Shown: piece by piece, positions 51,601 to 63,200 of the stretch
How positions within the stretch are numbered: the stretch's first letter is position 1
Layout: every line of letters begins with the position of its first letter
Assembly: GCF_036417845.1 (NCBI RefSeq)
Contig: NC_089984.1
Location: forward strand, 6,138,001 to 6,202,000
Origin: Apteryx mantelli
Lineage: Eukaryota > Chordata > Aves > Apterygiformes > Apterygidae
Length of the DNA: 64,000 bases
Direction: 5' to 3'
Made by a program: the position numbers and the translations under genes
The notes under the pieces: model-generated
Database searches by the model: none
What the model was told of the DNA's origin: nothing
The model's input: the letters and a program-made list of their open reading frames with translations, nothing else

Positions 51601-54600
51601 TGGACTCCGCCTCTCTGATCCTCTTCCTCTCTCTAGTTGTCTGTTGGCAGGTCCTGTGGATCTTTTTTGGCCCTCCCTGTGGACCTGTCTGCTGCTCAGG
51701 CCAGTAACCTTAGTGTCATCTTGTACATCTTGCTAGGTTTGTGCCTCCCGGTTGCCTCTGTGTCAGGTGAATCCTTTCAGCATGACATCTCTAAGGTGTA
51801 GCCTCTTTTATTTAATCTTTGCAGAAAATGCTATCATCCCCACTCTCATCTTGTGTCTTTATTCCTGTAACACGCTGACTTTCATGCAGGACTCGTTCTT
51901 TTCCTTTCAGAAGACCTTTTTCTTGCCTGCTGCTTTAGTCATATCTCTATGCATCCCTCCATTAGCCCAGCCTCTGCTCATGAGCGTACTTGCTCTCCAG
52001 GCCCCTCCTGCTCCGTCCCTGTCCTGTTGTTCATCTCTTGCTTGCTCTTAAGTGTCAGTTCACAACCCTGGTTAGGCAGCAATGCCAGTGTCTGTCATCC
52101 ACTTGGAAACGCTTCCATGAAATCATCTTGGTGCTTTCCCCTGTGTTGTCATTCACATTCAGAAGAACATCTGCATGTTCTGGGATGCCTGGGAACCTCT
52201 GTAAACCTGCCCATGCTCCTTTGCCTAGAAGGCTACAGAAGCTCAAGTTTGGTCAGAGATGTGCTGAGACCAGTGCTGACCAGGCTATTCATGTTAATTT
52301 TTCCTCCTCTTGCCTTTCTGTCTATCTCTTATGCAGTTGTGTCTGAACAGCACCAAGTCCTTTAAGGCTTTGCTTCACGGCTGGGGATCTTGCAGTGTGG
52401 GTGTGCATGTAAGAAGACATTTCAGCCTAGCAACTAATTCTGGCTTTCAGTTACCTGTGACTTGAGCTGTATTCAAAGCCAGCACCTAGACGTGAATCTT
52501 TCTAATAGCGGTATAGCAATAACCCTGAGAGAGTGCAGGGCTCAGCCACAGCCCGCTTCTCACTGCAGCAAGGGGCTTTCGGGAATCTCCCGAAACAGTG
52601 TCAGCTGGAAGTGCCCTGTAGCAGGACATGCATGTGGGGGTGGAGGCAGGCGGGCTGGGGCTCTAGCTCCTGCTGTCCACACTGCGCCAGCGCAAGGCAC
52701 CCTGGCCTGCGAGCTGCAGGGTCATGGTAGCGCTGCTCTGTGCCTGAGCTAGTGCCCTCTGCGTCTCGGGAGGGTCTCGAGTGTTCTTGGTACTCCCTGT
52801 ATCAGCTCTAGCGTTTCCATTTTTAGTTTGAAACGTAGAATCCTGGCAGTGGCAGGTATTTGGAGGTTTGCATATGTATAGCCTAGGAGTGTATGGTGCT
52901 TTATTTTTCCACCGTTCCTCCTCCTGGCACTAGCAAAAGGGCTTCTAGATATATTGCTGCCTGTTAGTTCAAGGAGTATATTGCAGCCCCATATGTCTCT
53001 CAATCACTCCGCAGCCAGTAATGCCACTCTAATACCACTTTATGTCACAGCAGGGTCTGCTAGAAAGCACATCAGTAATGAAAAACAGTAATTCAAAACT
53101 GTGCCTCACAGAGCAATAAGAGAGCTTATAGATTTGTCCAAAGCAACGGGATTTCTCAGGATGCTTAAGGAAATCTGAACAGGTTTCAGCGATAGAAGCA
53201 GTGCGCTTCTCTTCCTGCTGCGATTTGCTGGTGCAAAACGTTGCAGAATTAGATAGACTCCAGTCTTTGAACGAAGCTCGTTAATAACGGTAAGAAAGGG
53301 AGAAGACCAGGTGCGTGCGTGTGTGTGTGAAGATTTCTTCTGGCCGTTGAGCATTTGTGAGGGACTCTGTCTCTCTAGAGCAGTTACCATGGCAACCATT
53401 CGTCTGTATTTTATAACATAGTGTTGTATTGGTGGGTATATGCTGTCTAACTTTTTTTTTTGTCTTTGAGACCTTTTATAAGGTGGACTTTGTGGAGAGA
53501 TATGGAACACTTTCAGTGTCGTTTGAGGTATTGTATGGTCAGTGCAGCCACACAGTGAACCAGGGTTGAGGAGAGGCTCTTTTGGGGCTGATTTATTACA
53601 AATATTGAGATGTGGCTCACCTGAACAAGGTCAATACTGATGTGGCGCAGTGGGCGATCCAGATGACTGGATGACCTTGGAAGTCTCCTAGCACAGTCAT
53701 ATAGGTGTCAGAGCGAGGAAGACTGAAACGGTTGTCTGAATGTGCAGGTGGAAAAGGAAAGTGACTTTGGTTATGCAGTAATACTGCCATGAAAAATCGC
53801 AGTTGGGTCTTTCCAAGCTGTGCAAACACAGCATTTGCAGTCTTAGCAGGCTGCAGATGTAGCATGGAAAAGAAATACGATTGTCGTAATATATGGCAAC
53901 CTGTAAATATCAAGCATTGCTAATGAGATATTATATTTCAGAGAGGAGGGGACAGAAGAGAGGAGGGGTTTTTCAGCCTGCAGTGCTTCAGTCAGTTCTG
54001 AGGAACTGCTGTTTGTCTGGCTTGCTCCTTTGTTTGTGGATCACGGTGGGAGAGGGCAAATTGCTGTAATGCAGTATCCTGCTATTAAGGAAAAATATCA
54101 TAAGGTTGTCTGCGAATACTGGAAGCTCTTAGGACGGTATGAAGGATGCAACCAGGGAGAAAGAGCAAATGAGTCTGATCCTTTGTCTAGCCATGCAGAA
54201 GGCCTGAATTATGTTTTGGACTATGATTTCCCAACTGTGGTGTCTTAGATTTGCAGAGACAGTGTGCCTGAGCTTTGAAAAGAGAGGCTAGGGCTCCAAA
54301 GAAAACCCTTTCCATGCTCCATCTAAAGGAGGAGAGCAATGGTAGAAGTCCGAGTAGCAGGAGAGAGGAAAGAATTACTTTTTAAGGCTACCTGAGTGGA
54401 AGTGAGTTGCCCTCTTAATCTGTGGAATTAGAAAAACATTAGAAAAAGCCAGGCACTTGTCTTCTGCCATGAGTCTATTTCCATGTAGGAAATGACTAAC
54501 TTATGGTGAAGGGAGGCTGTATGTTTGGAAGCCTGTTGAGTGTGTGTGGGTTGGTTTTTTTGTTTGTTTGTTTTCCTCCCCACAAAAGATCTGTTCAGGA

Positions 54601-57600
54601 AGCCTGAGATCAACTGTGCATCATAGACTAAAGGTGTGTTGCTACTGGAGCGTAGGTGCAAAGAAGAATTAAGCCTAACCATCAAAGGGTTAAACACCTT
54701 GTAATAACTGCAGCCTCAGTGTTTGAGAAAATAAATACAGCTTGCTTTCTGCCGGTGCCTGACTCTCATGTGCGTGCTGCTGCTTCAGTTCATAAAACCT
54801 GCAGTGGTTTTATGGTCGTGGAGGAAGGAGAACTTCCGTGACCTTATGGTTTTATCATCTGAGAAAGACAGCAGCCTTCTTGTTGCTCTGTCTCCCAAAT
54901 TGCTCCTCCATTCCCTTGGTTTAGATCCTTGCAGGCTGTAAGCTCGCTAAGGTCTCCTGGTGGATCTGACAGTTGGTTTTTGACCGTGAGAGGGCAGTGT
55001 CTGGGAGAGAAGCACAAGCCAAAATGGACAGTTGTCACATACACATGATGCATAAAGGGAATATTCTCCTAAACTCAGGTTTGAACCGTGAGTTTTTGAG
55101 AGAGAGAAAGTCTGTTTTATGTATTTGTATCTGCCAGTAGGTTTCTGCAAGTTTGCGGCTTTCGGTTTCCCCTGTAGTATACGGGGGATTCCCTGCGGTG
55201 ACACCTGGTCTTCCTTAATGTGGTGCCCTGCTTTTGCTAGGGCTGGAAGCCCCCCTGCGCTCCTCGCTGGGACTCGTGCTGCCAGAGGAGTGCCCGCTTT
55301 CCGCCTCGCAGAGGAGGAAACTGTGAGAGAAGAGTTGTTCCTGAGAGACCCGCGCAGAGCAAGGCTTAGATCCCAGGGGATCCCTGTGCCCATCTCCGAC
55401 ACTGGATCTCCTGTCTGCGGTTATGCGCTGGTGTAACTTACCCTGAGAGGCTTCCTTGGATGTTTGGAAGGAGTCCATAAAGCCCCAGAATCACGGTGTT
55501 GACGGGATCATGCCTCTTGGGCTCTTCCTCCCTGGATGAGGATACGATTTTCCTTAGCAGTAGCTGTGAGCATGTTCCTGGGCTCCGAGTCGCTGGTGTT
55601 TGGCCCTGCTGCTCCGGTGCAGAGGACTGGTATCACTGGGCAGTGCCGCTTGCCGTGAGGCGCCCAGGCAGCTGCTAACGGCAGATTGTGATCTGGGATT
55701 AGGACAAATGGGCTCAAGCTTTTGTGCATCTCGGCGAGCTGAATCCAGCCGTGAAGGGCTGCTAAGGCGGCTGCCGAAACGTCATCTTTTCCAGGGAGAG
55801 TCACCTCTGATGTAGCATCTGTTTTGTGCGGGCGAGATGTGGAATCTGTCAGCCCGTAAAAAAGTAGGGGTGTAAGGAGAGTTTTTAGGAGCTGTCTGAA
55901 ATACTGGGGACTAAAGCGGGAAGATTATCTAGGTCTTGGCCTGTTCACCACGCACTGCTCTTCCCTGCTAATCTTCCCAGAAGAGGCAATGTGGCAGATG
56001 GAGGTGACGTGCCGTCACTTTGTCAGCCCTCAGCCCACGCTCAGGTGTTTGAAAGCTCAGGGGAAAATGCTGCTTTTGGGGCCGGTTGATATTTATAGTA
56101 CAAATTGGGCTTGCTTTTTGCCCCATTCCCTGCTCCAAAAAAACAGGGCAGGGTTTTTGTGTTCTGACCTGTGAAGGACTTCCTCGTGACCGTACGCTGC
56201 CTTCATCGTCCGTGCGCGCTCTGGAAGTGACATCAGCTGGTTGTCCTTGACAAGAATAAATCGAACTTTCTCCCAGTTTCTGTTACCTGAGCTATTGTTT
56301 TGTGATGGGCCAAATATCCGCTAGCTACGGATACCATTCAAAAAAAAAAAAGACTGATGGAGAGAAATCATGTCCTGTCGCGCGTGCTAACAGCAGCATC
56401 AATTAGAGGGAATAAAAAGGCTTCTACTGCGGTTCTTTGAGCCTTGGTGGAGAGGGGACGGTGGGGAGAAGCGAGACGGCGAAGTCCCTCTTTACCCGTG
56501 CTGTTGACACGATGAAAGCAGTCAGTCTGTGTGCGTTTCAAGGCTGCTGCGTGGTTCTGGGATTTGCAACATCCAGGATACGATGAGCAATGAAACTATT
56601 AGCAGCAGCACAAGATGCGCGCATTCTATGTCTTCTGGGGACCACCAAGCTTTGCCAGCCGGTGGCTGCCGGAGCAAAGCCCCTGGGCTCTGTGCTGCAG
56701 GCTGCCTGCTCTCTAGTGCAACCCGTCAGCGCCGCTGTAAAGAAAGGGATGGATGTTGTCATTAGACATGAAAAATGCTGCATGAAATGTGAGGCTTTAA
56801 ACTCTGACAGGCTGAGATACTGCCGTATTTAAACATCTGAAAGGTTTTATTTCAAACTCTGCAGCACAGGTGGAAACTTCAAAGCTGTCAGTCTGTCAGC
56901 GAACTTTTTGCAGACAGAGAAATGTTTCAGTGGCGTGGTAAGCAGGGTTGGCTTCTTTGGGAGTTAAAAGCAGAGGTTATTTAATACGCTGATGGGAAGT
57001 GGCCACTAAGTCGAAATAATTGTTTTAATATGGGTGTGTTAACCATCCTCAAGGTATTTTTATAAATACCCTAGAACAAAAGAGCCTCTTTCTTAAAGCT
57101 GAATATAACCGCTGCTCCACCTGGGAACAGTTCTTCCCCAGCAACAACACGTAGCTCTTGTTGTAAAGCGAATTTAAACTTAATTCATCTCGGCGAACTA
57201 CAGAGCACATGGGAACAGGCAAAATGTAATTATCAGAGTTGGTATTAGCTGTGCTTGTGTTGTGAAGTACAACCTGTGTTTGGACAGGATTTAGAGACCG
57301 TATTGAGCTTGTCGCTACAGCCGACTCCAGCTTTACTGCGCAAAAAATGCACTTGCCGCAAGTTTCAAGTCTGCGCGGAGTTTCTCGCTGGTGCGGCGCA
57401 GTTGCCGCTGCCTGCTGTGGAAGTCTCCCCTCGAAAGGCCTCGCGAGTGAGGGCTGCTGCTCCTGTGTCCTGCGTTGCAGCCCGTCGCGGTGAACCCTGC
57501 CTCGGTGCGCAGGCGGCCGTTCAGCCAGTCCGCTGAAAAGGCAGGCAGCGAGCGTGTGTGTGTGTGTGTGTAGTGGTGGGCTGCGACTTGCCTGCTGGGC

Positions 57601-60228
57601 TGAGCTCGCCCGCTCACGAAGCCCCTGAACGCTTTGTCTCTCGTTTCAACTCGGCCAGTGATGTAGAGAGAAAAGGTTTGTTGCGTGCGACCGGGTGCCT
57701 CTTCTCTGTCATGTTTTTCCCTCTGATTAAGGGGTGTGCGTGCATGATGCCTCAATACCTGATTTATTGGTTGGTTTGTAGGATCACGGGGTCAGTAGCA
57801 GCCTGTTCCAGAATCCTGCAAAGCTGCACCTGACTCTTGGGACATTGGTACTCCTGAACGAACAAGAGATCCAGAAAGCGTGTGACCTCCTGCAGAGATG
57901 CAAAGAGGACTTTGTGGAGTAAGTGTTGCAAAGGGGGGTGATCACAAAGGGCACGCGTGGGGGAAAGAAGCAAGCCGTCCCTGACCGGGGAGAGGAAAGA
58001 GGAAAGCAGCTCAATAGCGAATCACAACTCTGCAGCCTAGAAATTTAGAAAAAGGCTGAAACATTTCAAATAGAAGCATCAAAAATCACTGAGCAATAGC
58101 AGAGAATGTAATTGTATTTTGTAGTTCTGCTCGAGCCCTCAGCACTGCCTGAAAACCTTCTCCAGTCATTTCCTTTTCTCACAGCAGGCCCGTTATTTTT
58201 GTGTGCAGATTTTTGCTGTTATTCCCTGCTTGCTGCAGAGCCAGGGGAGAGCACCATCACCTTCACGTGCTGCCTGCAATGGGCTCCAGCCTGCTGCCTC
58301 CCTCCTGCCTCAGAGCAGATGCTGAGGTGTCCTTGACATGCATTTCTTGATGCAGGGAGCTGTGTGCAGGGAAGCCAGCGTGAGCCATATGAGTAATTGG
58401 TCTGAAATGTTTGGTGATGCTCTAGGACTGTGGCTTTCTCATTGCCTTTTAACACTGAATTGCAGATGTTATGGTTTTAACTGTAAATGTGGTTGAATGA
58501 CACTGTAATTAGCTTATCTCTGTACAGCTTAGAAATTGGAGATGGCCTGAGGGGCTGGTTTATTTATATATTTCCGCAAAGCCTTTGCATGTAGAACGCT
58601 TTCTTCATTTTTACCTCGGCACGTGAGGGTTTGGCCATGCTACCCCGGCTAATATCTGTGAGAATTAATGTATGGCCAAAATTTTCACCTCCTCCTCTAA
58701 AATTAAGGCTCCATTTTGTTCAGCTGTTAAACGGAAATGCGAGCGAGTTGGCAGTGGTAGGTCTGTCTGCAGTGCTGGGAAGTGCTGCCTTCCTCGTAAG
58801 TGGATTGAACTGAGACAGAGGAAATCCTTACCCACCGTTTCCTTGGGTGGAGGAGGAATCAACATTTGAATATAACCTTTAGGTTATTTCCCCTGCCAGT
58901 GCCAAATAAATATACTTTTTAAATTGATTTTAGGCTCCCATCCATCCACATACACCTTCATTGGTGCTCATTTACGTTTCTGCATGCAGGCAGTGCCATA
59001 TGAAGGGAGATATGCCCTTGTTGCCCTTTTGTAGAATATGTGGCCTCACGCACTCATAAGCTCGCGTGCACTTGACCGCGCTAGTGCCAGTTTTCTTCCC
59101 AACAAATGTACTGGAAGAGGAAACCATGCTCTCTTTATCCCAGCTTGGAAACGTTACTAAAAACCTCCAAGGCAGGCTCAACAAAAGCGAGCAAGGTTAG
59201 AACAAAGTCACGCTCATATTGTTGACTCGTATTTATTACTTCTGCCTGCCCAGACACTCCCTGTACTTTCCATGAGACCTTGGAGTTAACCGAGACAACA
59301 ACACTTACTCACAGGGAGCTCTCGCTGCAGCGCTCTGCCTCCCTGTGATGTTCTGGTGGTAAAGGCAAGGAGGCGGCGTGTTTGGAAGCAGATGCACTTC
59401 GCAGTGCGTTTGCAGGTGTGGGAGTACATATTGTATCATGCACACGTTTTGGGTTTTGCCTTCCTGCAAGAGTAGCTGGAGACAATTATAAAACGGTTCT
59501 TTTTACTTCCAGCATGTTTAAATGCATGTTGAAATAGACTTAACACTGCATTCAGGATTGAGTGCTTTTCCCAGTGAAATGAATGAACTGGAGACGTTGT
59601 GTCACAGTCAGTCTCTTTACAGGGAAGACAGGAGCTTCTCTGGAATGAGAAATTATACCATATTATTGCTGATGGGCTTTAAAAAAACTAAATAGAGATC
59701 TCTGCCTTGAGATGGCCTGTGAATACCATCAAGTTGACTTCACATATGTCCAAAACAGTAAAAGTATGGATTTAAAGGTTTTTACAGTATTTCTTGAGAC
59801 AATGAGACATTAGCAGTTTTCAAGCTTTAGAAATTAGGGAAGCTTTTTTGTTTTAGGGATTTTTCAGTGCAAACAGCATTAAATAGGCAGAAAGAATTCC
59901 TCTGTGGAGTTCACTGCTCCATAGTGTCCATATAACAGTTAAGTTTCACTTAACCTCAAAGTTGTATTTAGCTATAGCAAAAAATATATTTATTTCATTC
60001 ATTAGTAAAACCAAATATTTAGCATGTGCATGAAGAGTACTATGCCTTGTATTTCAAAAGCCAGTGTGTTGTTTTGTATTTTAACATCAGGGATTTCTTG
60101 CATTGCAGCCAAATTGCTGGAGGCAAACCCCTGACTGTGGAGGTGGCAGGGGTGGAATACATGAACGATGACCCTGCCATGACAGATGTCCTGTATGCAA
60201 AAGTCCACATGAAGGATGGCTCGGACAG
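45540..60228 (+). CDS. ASCC1: ASCC1, activating signal cointegrator 1 complex subunit 1 (5' part, 6 coding exons, gene continues past window)
   Basis: ASCC1 is a nuclear subunit of the ASC-1 complex with ASCC2 and ASCC3; it limits or assists complex recruitment in alkylation repair and acts in transcription coactivation. Coding exons in the window are 45540-45648, 47075-47174, 48102-48199, 49707-49885, 57782-57918 and 60109-60228, giving 247 codons and two bases of Arg248. Seen: MDVLRPTLIRIGGR at the start, an acidic linker, a KH RNA-binding domain with the GKKG loop at 74-77, then SARTRIDVLLESFRKKQPFT, which opens the AKAP7-type 2H phosphoesterase fold. The first catalytic-type HxT motif is HLT at 178-180. 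The second HxT motif and the C-terminal part are not in the window; I searched 60.2-64 kb and found no following exon. Mammalian ASCC1 is about 357 residues, so roughly 110 are missing to the right. Confidence 0.95.
45649..47074 (+). other. ASCC1: ASCC1 intron after first coding exon
   Basis: Intron of 1.4 kb containing one CR1 3' fragment, annotated separately. Confidence 0.85.
46048..46162 (+). mobile_element. CR1 LINE 3'-end fragment
   Basis: Contains the diagnostic CR1 3' block: GGGCAGCCTGCTCTAGGTGA, then GGGTTGGACTAGATGGTCTC, CCCTTCCAACC and the terminal ATTCTGTGA. Plus orientation, 5'-truncated as usual. Better preserved than the other copy at 14.4 kb. Confidence 0.93.
47075..47174 (+). 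CDS. ASCC1: ASCC1 coding exon 2
   Basis: Encodes residues 37-69 (GPGDCADEPCDAFVVEETEK and RVEVPSLLY). Acceptor TTCTGGTAG, donor CAA/GTGAGC splitting Lys70. Confidence 0.94.
47175..48101 (+). other. ASCC1: ASCC1 intron between coding exons 2 and 3
   Basis: Intron of 0.93 kb; nothing recognised. Confidence 0.8.
48102..48199 (+). CDS. ASCC1: ASCC1 coding exon 3 (KH domain core)
   Basis: Encodes residues 70-102: YIIGKKGETKKRLETETRTS and ISIPRPGVEGEI. The GKKG loop is the RNA-contacting GxxG signature of KH domains. Acceptor GCCTTTAG, donor TTG/GTGAGT. Confidence 0.95.
48200..49706 (+). other. ASCC1: ASCC1 intron between coding exons 3 and 4
   Basis: Intron of 1.5 kb with a T-rich run at about 48448-48480 and a possible antisense MIR-like relic at about 48250-48330. 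Otherwise unremarkable. Confidence 0.75.
48448..48480 (+). repeat. T-rich homopolymer tract
   Basis: Three T runs of about ten separated by single C residues. Confidence 0.9.
49707..49885 (+). CDS. ASCC1: ASCC1 coding exon 4
   Basis: Encodes residues 103-162: VITGQQRGGVISARTRIDVL, then FRKKQPFTHFLSFALNQP and FREEVLEKCSK. Acceptor CTTGTAG, donor AAAG/GTAAGG, phase 0. Confidence 0.95.
49886..57781 (+). other. ASCC1: ASCC1 intron between coding exons 4 and 5
   Basis: The largest intron in the window, 7.9 kb. The part from about 51.4 to 52.35 kb is strongly pyrimidine-biased on the plus strand. A (GT)n tract occurs at 57553-57571. I recognised no coding exon, RNA gene or dated repeat family in it. 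Confidence 0.75.
57553..57571 (+). repeat. (GT)n microsatellite
   Basis: About nine GT dinucleotides shortly upstream of the next ASCC1 exon. Confidence 0.92.
57782..57918 (+). CDS. ASCC1: ASCC1 coding exon 5 (2H phosphoesterase HLT motif)
   Basis: Encodes residues 163-207: DHGVSSSLFQNPAKLHLTLG and LNEQEIQKACDLLQRCKEDF. HLT at 178-180 is the first of two HxT motifs of the fold. Acceptor GGTTTGTAG, donor GGA/GTAAGT. Confidence 0.95.
57919..60108 (+). other. ASCC1: ASCC1 intron between coding exons 5 and 6
   Basis: Intron of 2.2 kb, AT-rich toward its 3' end. Nothing recognised. Confidence 0.8.
60109..60228 (+). CDS. ASCC1: ASCC1 coding exon 6 (last in window)
   Basis: Encodes residues 208-247 (QIAGGKPLTVEVAGVEYMND, then VLYAKVHMKDGSD) and two bases of Arg248. 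Acceptor CATTGCAG, donor ACAG/GTGAGT. Confidence 0.95.
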
Positions 60229-63200
60229 GTGAGTTCCTCACGCTCCGCTCTTTCATTTCCCCTCAATGTGCGGAGGGTGCTAAGGCAGCAGTAACGGTGC
60301 ACCAGAGAAACCCACCCCAGTTGGTGGGTACTGCTCACAGTTATTGGGCCAGTAGTCGGGAAGATTAAATCATTCTTGCTTCCTAACCCAGTTAAGTCTG
60401 TGATGTGTTTGCTCTTTAAATTGGTCACTGGTGGTGCTGCTGAAAGATGTCATTTGTTTCTGTAGCAGTATGTCGGATTGAATAATGGCATCGTGGCTCG
60501 CACAGCGATAAGATGGCCAAGGAGATGCTCCTGAGGTGACTTAGAATGCAGGACAACTTGGCCTCTGCTGCCTGGTTCCCAACCTGCAAACCAGATTAAT
60601 CTGGGCAGCCTGACACATTCTGCAGCATTTAATTATTCTTAAAACCCAGTTACGCCAGAAGGCCCTCTGAAAAGTGTGGCTTGGTTATGGAGTTGTTGTT
60701 TTGTGTCTGTAAGCAGCCTGAAACGCTCACAGGGTGTGAAACGTCTGTCTTCAGAGTTGCTGGTGTTGAAGCTTGAAGCCTGGTTGATGCCAGTGTGTGT
60801 GTCTGTGCTGTTTGTCACTCTCACCGATGGTTTTAGCAAAAGACTCTACAAACGGTCTGTCCAGAGCTGAGTAGGATGCAGTGGTGTCTGGGCAACCTTC
60901 CTCCATCTCATTTTTGACAAAACCATCATCAGTGGCAGCATTTTCTTTTCTCTCTGGGCTTTCTCAAAGACTGTGGGGAAACGCAAGAACTGTTGTGCTC
61001 CTGTGCTATTGTTTGTGAGGTGAATGGGAAAAGGGGCAGAGGGGTGGAACAAGAAGAGCTTTAGCCTTCTTTCCTTCTGGTGGTGCTGCCCTCTCATCGT
61101 CTGGTCCCTTTGCCAGAGGACACTGGGGAGCTAGGAGGGGAGCCCAGAGCAGTGCAGCTGGAGGAGGGAGACTGAGCAGGGACCTGCTCAGGGAAGAAAG
61201 GATGTGTTCTGGCATCTCCTTTGCCCGAGGGCTGAGAAGACGAGGAGGGCCTTGTTTAAAACCTGCAGAAAACCACATTTTGGAGTCTATATTGCAGTAA
61301 GAGATCAGAAGTGGGATAAGAAAATGGGTGGGAAAATGTAAGAATTGCTGGTAGGCAGCACGAATTGAAATCTTCTTTTCCCCTTCTCGGCTCTTCCACT
61401 TCGAAGTCTATCCTGCCCTGAAAGAGATGAGATGAAACAGATGGGGAGGGTGGAGAACCACGACAAGCCAGACGCCAGCCAGGAGACAGAAAAGAAGTGC
61501 AGGCAGAAATAGGGAAGAAGCACTCGGAAAGATGAGACAGAGACAGACGTTGTATGATCCAAATGCCCTTTGCTGGGTTTCTTGTAGAAAGTGACCAAAG
61601 TGTCGGCTCTCAGAGCCGAGCTAGGGAGCTCTTTTTGCCTTACACACCTAGTTCCGGATCGTCTCTGAAGCGCAGTGCTTGCGAGTCTGCTTGCACATTT
61701 GAAAATAAGCCTGTGACCTGAGGGGCTGGTAGAGAAACCCTGTAGAGTGTAAGCAGGGACTAAAGTGGTGCAGTGATGTCTGCCTGGGTCTGTGGACAGC
61801 TTGAATTGTTACGTACTGACATTGCAGTCTGTGATCAGGATTTCAACCTTACCTGTTTTGCTGAGAACCTGTTTAGCATTAATGCTGGCAGAAAATGCTC
61901 ACGTGCATGTGTGGGGTGGCAGAGCTGCTTTTGGCTGGGGAGAGAAATGGGATCCTCAAATCCACCTTGTCTTGAAACTGAAAATGGCCTCCACCCCTGA
62001 GATGCTCGTTACACAGGTCATGTCTCCTCCGTCCTCCACAGAGATCTGCTAGCTGAGGTCTTGGCCCAACCCAGATCTTGTGCTTTGCCTGGCACCTAAA
62101 GACCTCCAGACTTCTGTTTTGCAACACATCTTTTGCTTTTTGCATAACAGTGTGCTCAGAGAGGGTCACATGGTTGTAACTTTTTATCTTCAGCCCAGGC
62201 TGGTCCTGCCCTTACCTGTAAATTAATTCATCTCTCACAGCAGGATGAACTGGCACCTCTGTCCTAATATAGTCCCTTAGCTGGTAGCGAGAGTTCAGCA
62301 AACATTTAGTTTTGCAGAGGGGAAAGAAGATATTTTTATGTTGATTTAGAGCACTGAAAGTTTCTTTTGCTTCTGCTGAGACTCCAAGAGACAATGTGTT
62401 GGCCAAATAGTGATTATAAAGAAGGGATGAATGGAGATTCTTCCATAAAACTCTGCTTTGTTTTCCAGTCTGCTAGACAGATTACTGCTGAACTGCTCCG
62501 TGCACTTGCCTGCTAAAACCTGGGTGCTGTGTTTCAGTAGAGCTGCGCTTTGCTCGGGGAAATGGGCAAAGCAGGTAGAAATCACCGTTTCTCAGCTCAG
62601 GGTCAAGACTAGAAGAGAGCGGTGACCATGTGGTTTGCTGTGCTAGATCAGGTGGTTGCCACCAATGTTTGAGGTGTGCGCCTTCCTGTCTCATGCAAGA
62701 TGTCTGGCTAGCTATTCTGAATGGTTCCTGGCATGGCCGAGGGGTGGAGTTTCTTCCTGATCTTCCGATAATCTTGATCAGTTTAAGCTATAAAGCAGGA
62801 GATTTGATTTACCCTGACTTAGCTTGCATAACTGCAGACAGTATTAGGGGATGGCAAGCCCTTCTGCACATATAATGGCTCAGACTGAGAGAGAGATCAT
62901 GCTCTGATGCCTCCCACATGGCAAATAATTTCCATTATAATTCATTCTAATTTGTTTTATTTCCTTGATTAACTTTATAACGTAATAAAGCACCATTTTC
63001 ACTTGAGCTATTCTCTGTTAATTTGTTTTAGTATTGTCTGTAATGATATTCATTTAATCTTTGTCATTGCTAATTTTAAAAATCACTGATGTAAAGCCAG
63101 AAAGTAAGTGGTAGAAATCCATGACAATCGGTAGTCTGCAAGCCTTGAAATTGTCCTGTGGCTGCTGGAAGCCCGTGGGGGGAAGCACAAAGCCCGCAGT

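Noticed and set aside
62041-62100. Possible next ASCC1 exon after CTCCACAG at 62040
   Set aside because: In phase it reads DLLAEVLAQ, faintly like the expected LQ-type helix, but hits a stop after about 18 codons and lacks a donor and the conserved residues.
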